Source: Pempheris klunzingeri (Eukaryota; Chordata; Actinopteri; Acropomatiformes; Pempheridae). From it: a stretch of 64,000 bases of DNA. The stretch is taken from assembly GCF_042242105.1 (NCBI RefSeq), contig NC_092013.1, positions 19,646,618-19,710,617 of the forward strand, read 5' to 3'. Each line of letters opens with the position of its first letter. Position 1 is the first letter of the stretch. The position numbers were made by a program, and so were the translations under genes. The notes under the pieces are model-generated. The model was not told where the DNA came from. It was given only the letters and a program-made list of their open reading frames with translations, and ran no database searches. Shown one piece after another: positions 25,201 through 39,300 of the stretch.

Positions 25201-28200
25201 TTCTGTATGTTGATGCCTTCATATGGGAAAGTGTTTACTGTGTTTACTGTGAACAGTCCCCCCATTTTTTTTTTTTAAAACTTCAAGTTCGTGCCTTGTG
25301 AAGTTTAATATTGTCAGAAATGGCAGAGGCTAAGCAAGTTAATTATTCGCTGAACAGTAGGTTGGTATATTGTAATTTTAGTCATATACAGCTTTTCTTA
25401 GTAATTTTAAGTCTAAGGAAAATGTTGATGTTTCCAACGTTTCCTGCATTAACCCTTTATCGGGCAAGGGACCATATTTGGTAACTTACGTGGGAGTTCA
25501 AAAAGCCGCCCCTTGCCTCACCATGAGGCAGTAGAACTACGAGATTTCTCCAAGCCAATCAGCGACAATCAGGCTACATGATAGACCGGCAAGAAACCAT
25601 ATATGGTAACTTCACTGACCTTGATTTTCACCATAAAATAGAAATTTTTTGGAAAAACTCACAAAAGTAAAAAAGTCTTGTAATGACCACCAGTAATGGT
25701 CTAGGGTTGAAATTTTTTATATCTCAGTATTTCAATGAGTGCCCTACAAAGGGTTAACATTAATTTACCTGAGACTCTGCCTAGCAACACTGTTCTCATT
25801 ACGTAATCACTCTGACGCTGTCCTGTACATGACCTCCCATGACGTCACCATGACCTCACAAGTTCCATCCGGAGGCAGCGTGTAACCTCTGCTATGACGA
25901 CACTGACCTTTAATGACCCGTTAACTGATGTCAAGAACTTCCTGGAGGTTAGAGGCCTTCAACTGTAAGTGAAGTTGTCACTTTTCATTTTTAATCGTTT
26001 TGTTTTTCGTGTTCAGTAAAAATGTATTCACATAACTTTACAGCCGTTGTTTTAATGGCAGCTTCATGTAAATTCTCGTAACTTGGCTAGTTGTCTTAGC
26101 TAGCTAGCTAAACAACACATAAAGTCCATAAAGTGTGTCATTGTTATTTTAGGGCATTAACATAGTAACATGTATGAGCTAATTAATAATAATAATAATA
26201 ATGAGCTCTGCAGACACTATGCCATGTCAAAGAAAACAGCTAAATGAATGATGGACTACTTTTGGGACAGAATTTGATGTCCTCTTCTTCTACGGTACTT
26301 TACCTGCATGATTAGATTTAGTAGACTTTTTTATTTTTTAAGTAGTTTTGAGGTTAGAGGAGTTAATGTCGATGTGACCTCAATGAGCCTTTGAAAAGCC
26401 TATTTTATTGATTGTTTTATACTGCAATTGACTGACGAATCCTAACTCCTTTTAACTGGCCTATGGGGCCGCAGGTCATTAACAACTGCTTCAGTTTAAA
26501 ATCACAGAGCAAAATACATTTGGCGAAGCTACAAACAAGCCATTTGCAGAGTACAGTGGGTCTACAGTAACTTAACAAATGTAATGTCGTTACATTTGCA
26601 ATATCAAATTGTGTTGTAGCTGCCATGGAAGAATTTAACATCAGAAATCGGAATACTTTCAAATGAAACCACAAATAACCTTATTACATAAGAGCCTTGC
26701 ATTTGAGTGACCAACACACACTGTACTAAATGGCATATATAATTAAGGTGATTGACATCTTCGCCACATCAGTTCGATACTCAAAAGGCAAAGGTTAACA
26801 CATCCATATGTTATAGACGGTTGAGTGGCTTCATCTGTGTGTTTACTCTGAGTTTCCCAGCAGTACTCCTCACGTGCAAGCTTTTAAAGTGCATGCAGTG
26901 TGTGTGTGTGTGTGTGTGCGTGTGTGTTTATGCACCGGTACTCTTACTAATGCTAAATAAGTGCTTTCACATGACACACATAGATTGGGATTCCTAATGA
27001 AGACATCCGTGTTTTTACTGTATTGACTTCGCTCTGTTGAAATCCTTTTGAATTTGTATGATCTATGCATCTTTGTAATATGATCATTTTCAGAATGGAT
27101 AGTGTGAAAACAGTTAAACCATAGCATTTAATATTAGCTATTTTATAAAGTTAGTTTTCAATAATGTATGAATTTGAATAAGCCACAGTGAAAACGACAG
27201 AGAATTAACTTAAAAAAAAATATTCAAGTTTCATGCTGATAAAACCAGTTGATAAAGAGGGAATATTCTCAAAGTATGTCTAAGCTGGTTCATAATTCAT
27301 ATAGAGAGCCACGGCAGAGTGAACACATCCCGAGATCTGGTTAGACAGATGTGGTACATGAATATAAGAGTTGTCTTGATGGTCTTTGGTGGGGGCTGGG
27401 CTGCACAGTCTTCTTTCACCTGCCACATTGTACATAAAATTTCACATGAGACACCACATGAACCCAACCTGCTGCTTAATGCTATTATTTGCTTTTAAAA
27501 ATAGATGTTTGAAAATAGCAATAAGAGGGTTTGAATTTAAAAGGACAGCCATGGCGGCTTTTAAAATTCTAGAAAGGTAAATCTGGCTTTGTTTGTGGTG
27601 ATCACACAGCTTGAAAGTGAAATGTGGTTTTCCCGCTGTCATCATTGACTGCATGCAGATTAGATGAACTAAGCCGGTCCAATAGCAGCTGCTTCTCTGA
27701 TAAACTGACCCACTCTGTAACAAATTACTCACATGTGACTGTTTTGCGTTTAGAAATCACATTTTGTAGGAAACATATTGCGAAGCCGTAAAATTTTTAT
27801 GGAACAAATTTGCAAAACAGTGAAAACATTCAATATCAAATCTTTGTAACCATATTGACAATTTTTATCTCACAACAAAACCCCCCTCAAAAAACAATAG
27901 ATGCCAAGAACATGGTAGTAGAAGTTGTATAAAGCTTTTTCCTTTAACACTGGTGTCTTGGGTTCATGTCTCATTTCATAGTAGTTGGTGTTTAATTATT
28001 TAACCATGACCACGAGCTTTCCCTAATCACAGTGAAGCAGTTTGTGCCGCAGATAGATGCATGTGTGACATCTGCATTGCTTTTCCTCCAAATGTGGCTG
28101 CTTTTTTAAAAGTCGTGGCAACAATGGACAATGTTCATGTGTGGCCCGTTGATTAACATCTTAGAAGGTAGATGGCAAAGCAAAGTTACACATACAATTA

Positions 28201-31200
28201 TGTACCGATTTTAGCAAAAAAAATTGTGTCAAATAGAGTTGATTAAAAAAAATCTGCTTTTCTTAGAGCTAAAAGAAATAGTCAATCAATCAGAAAAATA
28301 ATCGATAATAGATAAGCAGTTCATAGTTTCGATCATTTTTTCAAGCAAAAATGACCAATATTTGATAGTTAAAGTCTTTCCTGAGTATTTGATGCTTTTC
28401 CTTTATCGTTTGGACTGTCGGTCTGCCAAAACAAGACTTTTGAAGATTTCAACTGGGATGGCATTTTGTAGGCCAAATGATTAATCAGAGACATAGTTGG
28501 CACTAAAATTGACAATGAAAGTAATTATTTAGTTGCGGCTTTAGCTCCAGTCCATCACAATATATAGAGCAGATAAGTTCTCTTTTGTTCTGGTACAAAA
28601 AAAAACCCCCAACAAAACTGCAGAATTTAATTTATGATAATCTCATATTACCTGACAGTAAGTCCTGATTCCAGCACTATGTGTCAAGCTGCATGCGGGT
28701 ACATGGTAAAATACACAAACGAAGCAATGACATACTCTGTCATAAAGCAGAGGTGGCTCTCAGCGCTGTTGTCTACTGTACGACGACCCTAATTGGTGAT
28801 CGCCATGAGTCAGTAAGAAAAATCAATACAGAAATGCTTTTAAATAATGATCATACGACTAAAGTCTGTTTGACACCACTTAGTATGATTATTGTTGCTA
28901 TGAAGTTGTATCACAAAGATTTTTATTAGGCTTAAACAGATTCCACAAAGGGATAAACACATTATGCACTGCCACCATGCCTCGCCATATTAACAGTGCA
29001 TGAGGAGGGCGGGCACGGCTTTACTGTTGTCATTCTCAGTGGTTTTATTTGTGCTGTGTGGTTTCAAAGCTGTCATATAAATAAAAATCAGCCAAAAACA
29101 CGAGCACTGCTGGGCAGAATTATGTGATCTGGGTCTTGTATAGTGAAGAGCCGCTGTCCCATCTGTTTATATTGACAGTGATACTGAGGCGGTAATCCTG
29201 TTTCCAGACCAGTGCCAGTGAGCCTTTTTGGTTAGTTTATTATATCCAGCCATCATTTCCAGTATCTTTTCTGTTTAGGGCTCACTGCCATTTGTGTGCA
29301 GGAGACGTTGGCTCGGGGGACGATATTGCATTCTCCGTCTCTGAGGCACATTGTTTAAGATCAATTCACATTATCTTCATCTTATTAGCTAGCATTATTG
29401 ACTAGACAAAAGAGCCAGGGAGGAGGAGAGGCAGTCATGCAAAAAAAGACCACAAGCTGAATTAAAAACACATGCAACATGAACTAAGAGTATATCACAC
29501 AGCCTCTCGATTACCACCAGGCAGAAACAAGAGATTATTGTCAAAGCCAGTTGAAACAGCGTATCCTCCAAAGACAGCTGCTGTGTCCCATTTCCATACT
29601 TTACTTGCCAGGTTTTGAGGAAATTGTATTTGAATGCTGGAAATGTGACAAAATTCAGTACGCTCAAATAAGTTGGTATTTGCACTAGAGAATCTTAATT
29701 TTTCATCGGCCTCTCACTGTTCACCATTGCCCCACAAATGCGGTCCACAAATGAAACTCGAGAAGCAGCTCGCAGCTTGATGAGCTGTGGACGGTGAGGC
29801 AGCGTCAGAAACAGAGAGTAAACAGTGAGCTATCTCCCTGTGGAAGTTTAATTTAGTTTAGACGTGGTCCACGGTCTCAGCATGATTGACAGCTCATGTC
29901 TCACACAGGTACTACAAAATAATTAAGTATAGGTCTGTATGCAATTATTGCACAGTTTAATTATGACTGCAACATACTCACCGTTGTTTCCTTTGCCATT
30001 TAAACAACAATAGCAGTGCACTGTCATCTTTAGCCCAAAATTACTGGCTGGAACAAGCAGAAAACATGTTACGCATACAAAAGCAGTGTTGACCTCTGAC
30101 CTTTTAATATACGCATCCATGTCAGATTTTTTTAGAAGAATAAAACAAATCACAAACTTGCCACAAGAAATACAAAATGCGTCATCTGTCTTCAGCAGTG
30201 TCACAATTTTGAGTAAAAGTCACATTTCTTCACTACGGCATCGTCAGATATGCTACTTATGTTGCTTATCTGCTGAAATAAATATTTATAGTGGATAAAA
30301 AATGCATCTACTGGATCTTTGAGGCCAATACTGATATCAATATTGGATTGGATTGGTTTTAAAAACAAATCTGGTTATGATGTATCAGCCGTTATACATT
30401 TTTTAACAGAAACACATTACATGAACAAACATTTTTGACAAATATCAACGTACGTACCGAGTGGGCCATCACACAGTTTAAAAATAAACTTGTCAGTGTA
30501 GTCTGGTGGAGGAAACTTTGTAGGGGCGTCACTGTAGCTGAATTACCCCGGACACATCTTCAGCGCTTCTGTACCACACAGTCTTGGTACTTCTCAGACA
30601 GTATGAGCCAAGTTTAAACCACAAGAACTTTCCCCAGGGACTAGGAGCCTTTGGAGGAACTCCGTGTGTTTCCATCGCAGGGACCAGGGTCTAAATTAAG
30701 TTCCAGAGACATTATTTTACCCCCCAAATACTCCCTTTTGGTGGTGGGGGTGGGGGGGTAGTACTTTTCAAAAGCATTTGGGAATGGGACTTACTGTGCT
30801 GGACATTTCTGATTAGTCGAGCACCCGCAGCAGCTTATGTGGGCAGTGGGTGTGAGGTCAGTGTGAGGTGTGGACCAGGACACACACACACAAATAGAGC
30901 AGAGACTCAACAGAGGACATTCACTCAAAGTCCAGCAATTCAGCTCCTTCCCACAGGGTTGTATGGAGGTGCGGACATTTTTATTTGTGCTTTAGAATGT
31001 AGCCGCCGCGAAACAATCAGAAAATTACGTTTTATTTCTGATTTACAGCTTTGTTTCTTGCTAACGCTGCTCAACCCTTTGTTCACTGTCAAGCTCGGAT
31101 TCATTTGCCTAATATTTGACAGCAATGGGAACCTTTTCATTAACACAATTCCTCTAAAAACTGTATATACACAGCTATAAACACCAATTACCCAAGTAAA

Positions 31201-34200
31201 CTAATTAGCAACATATTGGCCAATGTATCTGCTAGACAAATTTATCGGTCAACGTCTATTGACTAAAACAGGTTTTCCTAAAAGGACCCATGACTTATAG
31301 AAACAAAGAAAAAAGACCAAAACTGAGCAGACCTAACAGTAACTCAGCCCTATAGCAGTCCGACCCTCACAGGTCTATAAAGAACATTCACTATCGGCTG
31401 GTTTGTGCCACAGATTTTTCTTGAATCTATATTTTTTGCCTCTTGCTCCAGTGTGGAAAATATCCAATTAATTCTAGTCAATTTGAATATTCAGTTTCCT
31501 GGTTTGATTTAATTTGTCGGGATTGTAACTTTGCCACATATGTGTATGAACTGTATATTCTGCAGGGTCACTGATGCACATGCTGATTGTGGGTATAATA
31601 AGGCCTCTAGAGGAGTTCACTGAGGCGGTCCGACTCAGGATTAAACTGCCCGACTTCTGGCCAATATGGACCTCACTTAAAAGTAACAAGCACAGTCTCT
31701 AACATGGTGAAGCCACGTTGATTCCAGGCAGCAATCTGCTGTACTCTGATTGCCTGAAAAAAGTTCATATTTCTTGGGTCCAACCAAATTACAAACCCAA
31801 GATCGGTAGCAGTTTGACTTTGGAGCTCATCGAGTTGCACTAGAAAGTTTTTGAGTCACGTCGTCTTTTTGGGTTTTCACAGCTTAGGGTTCAAATCTGC
31901 CTTCACTAAATACTTACCTTGATTATTTTACTTCAGTCCTCTACCACAGTTTTTTGTAAATCTTGCTAAGGGTTTAAGTACCGTAGAGTGTAATCTCTCT
32001 AATCTGAATCTCTTAAATGAAATCAAGACCGGTCTTGAGAGGAGCTGATCTAGAGGTGGAGAGTGCGCTCCAAGAAACGTCTCTCCACTTTGGTCCTTTG
32101 GTCTGTTACGTAGATGTAGAAGTAAGACGAGTCGTGATATCTAGATGCATGCAGAATAAGGTGAGCGTCAAGGGCATGAACTGGTCACAAAAATTCCGTC
32201 AAACACCTGACTTGTATTGGAAATAACCAAAGTGATCTCACCTTCGTTTTCAGGTCGTTTTCACTGCAACACTTGAGCACGAAAAGGTGACCCCAAGATT
32301 GAGAGTTTTTACAGTATTAGCAGGAACTGACGAGCAGATCAGCCTGTATTAACATGCAAATCACTTCACGGTGTCGTGCTATCACTCAGAGTTGAGCACC
32401 GCTGATTTAATGACACAGTCCACTCAGAGCCGCATGTGCTTCATAACTGCACCATCAATTACATTTCTGTGCGGATAGATCTTCTGATTATTTCCACCCT
32501 GCCCCCGGGCATTCACGGGAAAGTGCTCTTTGTGTCAAATTAATTCCCACTGATTGCTGGCTCATGGGTCAGAGCGACTGGACCTTTCCCTTTTCAATAC
32601 GTGTCCAAAAAGATCATCTCAATGCGTACCTCAACTCCATGTACGCTCACACACTCGTTCATTTTGGTGGTTGTAGTTTGTGGTCCTGTTAGACTGTGTT
32701 GCAGTATACAGCAGGCCTCACTGTTGCGTGGCCTTCCCTCAAAGACGATTGATACCACCGTGAAGAATGGTATCAGTCTTCTTATTTGACTTGGCCGGCT
32801 TGACAAGGAAGCCAATCAACATGTTTCCCAAAGTGTCAAACCATTCCTTTAACGTTTCGTACAGTTTATAAGTTCCTTTACCAGCAGACTAACTGTCGTC
32901 TGCACCTGCTGTTTAAGGCTGATGTGGATTTAGTGGTTAAAAATACTTATGTACGGTGGTGCAGTGATGCCGACACCTCACGGCAAGAGGGTTCTGGTGT
33001 GAATGACGGCCTGCTGAGGAATTAGCATGCCTTCTTCTTTCTTTTCTGTTTGCCTGCGTGGGTTTCATCTGTGTGCTCTTGTTTCCTCCAACAGGTTAGG
33101 TTAATTGGTGCCTCTAAGTTGCTTGTACGTGTGAATGTGAGTGTGAAGGGTGCACCCTGAGTCAGCAGGGATTTAAGTATTATCGGACCATGATATTATA
33201 CTCATGTGTCAACTGTTTCGTGAAAAGTTGTGTTTGTGTAATTTGATAACGGCTTTCACTTTTGAATACCAAAAAAACACATTCCAAATATTTCTACCCT
33301 GACCCAGTGCCAAACATCCAGCTATTTATACAGTGGGCGAGGCTGGATGTGCCTGATGCTATGAAATACTTCAGCACTTTAACTGGGATGATTCTGGTTT
33401 CCTTAGAAGCAGCATTTTGGTGACAGGTTTTCATAAAGGTGCACTTAAGCGCAGATGTAATGCGGTCCTGGTGTGTGTGTGTGTGTGTATGATATAGAAT
33501 GTAACTGGGTTAATTCAAAGACTAATGTGAGGTCTGTATTGCTGGAGGCATATGCCATGCGTCCCACGTGCCTGACTTCCAAATGAATCAAGGCTTTTCC
33601 ACAGTGTTGATGCCACTAGCGAAGTGCATAGGGCTTTTTCAAACACTAAATATTACATCAAATAAGCCTGGCTGTGTCTCTGGTGTCACTTGTGAAAGCA
33701 GAATCAGCTTTTCAGGCTTGCAAAAATCTTCATCTGCTGATTGTGAATAGACTAGTGATTCTAAATTTAGTTCGCAGCCTGATTTGCAATAGTTTGCACA
33801 CAGACTTTTAGGTGTCCCCTTGCCTGCTAATTGCCTTGTTTTAAATCGTCAGAACATGCACTTGGAGATAAACTCTAGTCTCCAGCAGATATCCAAAAAA
33901 TAGTGAATGCTATTATCATATATAATCTGCTGTCTTTATAATGGTACGAATGGTACATTTGTTCTGCGCATGAGGTCCTGTTGTCCTTGCAGCATGAAGC
34001 GTCAGCAAGTAGTGTGGTGCTCTGTAGACAAATTACTTATGCTTACGCAGCAATGAGTTATGATTATTCAAATATGCACTACATATGATAAGGGCCAGAC
34101 TGTTTGCTTTAGCTGGAATGCCATGACTCATAAATATGTCTCTGTGTTTATTTGTATGGAAGAAATATGACATTGGATATTTTGAATGTCTGCTCTAATT

Positions 34201-36330
34201 GAGCTAAATGAAATTAGTGAAATGCAATCCTTGTGTTTGAATGTTTGATAAGAGGAGACGTACGAATTAGGATGACAGCTTCATCTCACACCTGCTCTGC
34301 ATGATCCCATTGTATTTAAAGGAATAGTTTGCCATTTTGTGCTTATTCACATTGTTATTGAGAGTCAGATGAGAGGATCGCTACCTTTCTCATATCTGTC
34401 CATTCAATACGAAGCATACTAGCACAAACTGTCTGAGGGCAATTAAATGAATTTAACTCTGGGAATCTAACACACTGACAGGTGTTACTTTTATTTTGTT
34501 TATGCCCATTTTGTATCAGTGGTAAATGGACTGCACTCCTATAATTCCTTTTTAGTCCACTGAGGCGCTTTACACTACACGTCAACGTTCACCCATTCAC
34601 ACGCACATTCATACACTGATGGCAGAGGTTGCCACGCATGCTGCCGACCTGCTCATCAGGATCTAATGCTCATTCACACACACGTTCACACATCAGTGGA
34701 ACAGTCCGCGGCATCTTGCCCGAGTGCACTTCAGCTGGAGGAGCCGGGGATGTTCTGATTAGTGGACGACCTGCTCTACCTCTGCCTACTGCAGTGACTG
34801 AGGGTAGGCCAAGCTACAGAAGCCCCTCTTTGTATGATACAAAACAGTTCAACGGGACCGCACATCATATCCTCTGAAACGAGAGAGTGTACATGGAGAT
34901 GAGTATCGAGATGTCCTTATTGGTCCAGTTACGGTCCAGTTACTCCGACCTGTGAGCCGGCTCTCAGTGGGAATTAGTTTGACACAAAGAGCACCTTCCT
35001 ATCTGTCCACACTGACAGTTATGAGGCACATGTCATATTTCTCTAACGTTTAACAGATAGATGTGGGAGTGGTATCGATCTCCTCATCTAACTAACAAAA
35101 CGTCAGACCATTCCTTTAATAAACCGTGGCTCTGAATCAACAGTGTTCGTCACTTGCCCAGACGACGCACCGCTTCGAGCACCGAAAGCACTCTGTTGGA
35201 ACTGGAGTTACTGTTCAGTTATCCAGCAAAATAAACAAAAGCAAACAACCTGGAAATGTATTTGGCTCTCCTGGAAAGCCAGAGACTTCTTAAATAAACA
35301 ATTTTGGCTCTAAGCCCCTAAACAACTCTTCTCTGAGTTGCTCTGTAATCTCCTGCACGCAGCATTGTGCTCGCTTAACCTTGCAGTAAGCTGTTGCCTT
35401 ATTCTGTGAAGCTTGAATAATACAGGTCTGAGAGGGCAATCAAACACTCGCTAAGAAACAGTCAGCGGCAGATCTGAATCTGTGGAGGGTCAGTTCCTGC
35501 AGTTTGGATGTGGCTACAGGACTGCCCATAGACCTTAATAATTCGGAGTTTCAAAAGCTTTGAAATTGTGATTCACCTTATCACCCCACTGTGTTTTCAC
35601 TGAATGGTGAGATAGTCATTGGATTGCTGTCCACGTTGGACTGTTGCTTGTAATTCATCATAGCAAAGCAGCCGCCTGCCTGCTTCCCATTACTCCCAGC
35701 AGCAGCAGCAGCAGCTCCCCACCGTAACTCCTCACCCAGCGCCACCTCTTCAGAGTTCCTGTTATGTAGTTGGTTTGACCGCGGTGGGGCGGAGGAGGGT
35801 TACGCAGGAGCTAATTGCATGTTTCTAATTAACGGAAATCGTTGATACGTGCTGAGAGAATTTCTACATATTCCAGCTGTTCTGTGTTATTCATTAGTGG
35901 TTGTTGACATTTTTAATGAAATGCAAAGTTGATTATCTTCTCATGCTTTATGTTCATTCTCTTTAACAGATTGAAAAGATCATGAACTTGATTGGAGCAG
36001 GCATTGAGACGTCCAAAAAGAAGCAGCCTACACCAGCCTCAGGTAATGCCTCACCACCCACTATGTTTGCGTGATGATAGAATGTTTAATATCAATTTTG
36101 ATTGGATTTTTTTTAGAGATTTGACTGCGTAATTTACAGGTTGGGTAATGTAAAATGACAACTGGGTCTTGGGGATTAAGTGAGTCTTATTCATTAACCT
36201 TTTATAAAGCTCTTAAAACTGGAGGAGGCAAATTCTGGCAAAAAGAATTTGAAAAATAAAGCTCTCTTCCTGCAGCTCTCCCTCCTCTGTCCCAAGCCCC
36301 TCCCACCAGAAGAGCATGGGCGTTTGCACG

Positions 36331-36387
<57 letters not shown>

Positions 36388-39300
36388 AAAATGGTGTGTG
36401 TTTGTGTTTGCATGGCGCCTTTCTGGTCATTTCGACTACTCAAAGCGCTTTTGCATTACATCCTCGTTCACCCATTCACACATCACTCATACAGGATTAA
36501 TCTAAGTTGGGGAAGACTATTCTTTCCACACATATTCACACACTGAAGCTAAGTTGGGGCGTCTTGCCCAATGACACTTTGACATGCTGCCTTAGAGGGG
36601 ATCGAACCACCGATTGAGGGACAACCCACTCTTCCTATGAGCCACAGCTGCCCCTAAAATGATTGTGTAAACGATTGTGATTGTGATCTTAATGCTGTTG
36701 TATAGTGGTAATTCTATGAGAGCTACCATGCTGTTTCCTTTGTGTGGGCCTGTAGAGCTCTTTGAGAGAACACGCTGTGAACTGAGGTTTTAACGTTAAA
36801 CAAAAACATGAACCTGATTCATCTGCAGCCACAGTCATGAGTCCCTGGCTACGGTTAGCAGAAGGTGAAACTATAACTATTAGCAACATTTAACCCCGTC
36901 GCTCATTGCTCTCATGGTAAAACTACATACAATAGGAACGCTCTCTTTGAGAGGATTCGCCAAAGTCTCCCTCCACGGGCTGGATTTTCTGAAAACAGCG
37001 CCAAGACGAGGTGCAGAAGCCTAGTTTTCTCTCAGAACATCCAAATGACAACTTTTGCGCAATGACACCCAAAAAAAACCCAACCTAATCCTGCTTTTTT
37101 GCCCTTGGTGCTGCATTGATGATAGTCCCTAGAGTTTATTGGACTGTATTTTCATGTAATGGCAGCAGCAACCAAATCTTTTACAGCCTGTGACTGGTTA
37201 CATTTGTTAGCATTCATAAAGGATAGAGAAGAATTTCATTGTAAGTCACAGAGATTTAAGCTGACATTTGTTTGGCACATCATTGTTATTTGCTACACAC
37301 AAGGTTTCCACTTTATGGGAAATCTAATTCTAAATTCCCCTCACTGTCATATTTTTTTCTGGAGTTACTGTATATCTCAATAGGGCTTGAATTAATGGTA
37401 CGCTTCATCAAGTGTCCTTCAGGCAGTGCAGAGGGAGAAGCCAGCTGGCATCAGCTCGGTTTGTTTAGATAGCACTCCTGAGTTGATACAGTGTAAACGT
37501 AGCTCTGCTAGATACTCTGCCATAAGGTGGTTTCATCATACAGTGTTGTGTAACACCTTCTCTGGGTCTGCACGGGGCTGCCTTTCCCAAGACTCATCAG
37601 ATTTATTAAGATAACATTTTCATTAGTTATGCGCAGGGTCTTTCATGGATTAACAATCTGCTGACCACAGCAAGGTGTAGCACCACCCAAGCTGAAAGAC
37701 AGAGCAGGAGCAGTAAAACGTGTGGTTGTGATAAAGGGATATAAAGTAAGGGTGCAGAAAATAGAAAAGAAATGACATTGGAATTAGGAGACTTAAGACT
37801 TTTACTGCTGCACCAGCACTTAACCCTTCATGTGTCATCAGGTAATTATATTCCACTTTTCCTGACTTCCTCCCATCAGCCCATGACAAAGGGAAAAAAT
37901 GTAAAATAAAGTAAAACAAAGTCATGTTAAATAAATGCTCAGTGTACATCGAATTGCTTTCTCAAGTTAGACTTTCAGTCACGAAGGGGAACAGTAGATG
38001 AGGGCCGTGAAGAGGGTTGATTTCTTCTGGCCTCGATATAACTAAAACCTACATTGTTATAGGACAAATAAAGAAATTCTCCAATTTATTAAAATGATAA
38101 TAATAAGATATAAGTAAACTTTAATTATATAGCACCTTTCAGAAACTATTCCGCAGACACAATGTATTAATGCAACTTTAAAGTAACATTTGTAACAACG
38201 AATATCAATTATGATTACCGTAAGCACTTTGACCATCCTCATTTTAATATTCCCTAATTTATAGAGTATATCAGTCCCTTCCAGGCTGCTTTTAACCATC
38301 ATTCAATTCATGTAAAATTATTTATATTTGTTAATGTTATGTTAGGCCAAAAGGAGATGCACATCAGCGAAGCATTCCTAAAGCAAAGCCGGTTTCTATT
38401 GCAGTGTTAATTTATGATTTTAATTGTAACTTGACTTCCAGCACAGCCGAGCATCGCTGGATTAATTGCTATTCTTACAACTAAAACCTGAGGTGATTCC
38501 AGATTACATAAGAGGAAATATGTTGTTTGTTTTTTCTCCTTCTACACATATAGGTGTGTGCTATTTTTAGGCCTTGTTTGGAGAACGGCATTCTGAAAGT
38601 GTCCCAGATTCAGCTGAGTCATGCAGTTGCTGCTCCGATTTTAATCTGAGATTGTGCACAAGTAGTGTTGGAGGTGGCGAGGATGGTTTTGTTGCTGTTT
38701 TCGTGCGTGTCGCTTAGTAAAGGGGTCAAATCTATTTTTCCACGGTGTAATAAAAAGGGAACAAACAGGTACCTTTCAGAGCGAGAGAGGAGGGGAGAAG
38801 AGAAGGAGATAAGAGGGATTGCACAAAGATGGTAACCTAAATTGTCACTCTTCACTCCACCTTTATCTTTTTATAGTGACAGAACGGGGAAAAACCGTAG
38901 CCTCTGTCCCCGTCTTTGGTGTATTTTCTTTCCATCCACCTTTTTCCTTGTGTGGTGTCCCGCTCGTATCAGGAGCCAAGGACGGCCGATTCATGTTCAA
39001 GAAGCAGATTTCTGAACATTAGATTTTTGCGGCTGTGAAAACCAGCCCTGCAATTATGTGCTATTCTGCACGCTCAAGGATGAGACTGTTTGTGTTGTGT
39101 GCCCATCACGAGTGCCTCGATTGTGTGCTAAGAGAGCAGCGAGTAAATGAGCTTAAAAAGAGAGAGGGAGTGGTGAGAGAGCTCAACTAACAGCACACAG
39201 GAGGCATCGGCTCAGTTTGTGTACAGGCACACTCTGCGTTCAAAGGAAAAGAGTCCGCCTTCAGTTTCCCTGAATTAATTCAGCTTTGCTGCTCATTTTC

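Larger units (their letters stand above)
22292..35969 (+). other. anks1a large intron
   Basis: About 13.7 kb of intron. It contains a short (ATT)n near 23380-23405, a piggyBac-like MITE (25449-25757), a CRE-containing promoter-like patch (25840-25964), a GT microsatellite (26899-26928), and dispersed repeat copies (28255-28545, 30600-30830, 32940-33170, 34318-35120). No further anks1a exon is recognised. ORFs in this stretch have no recognisable motif. Confidence 0.7.
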
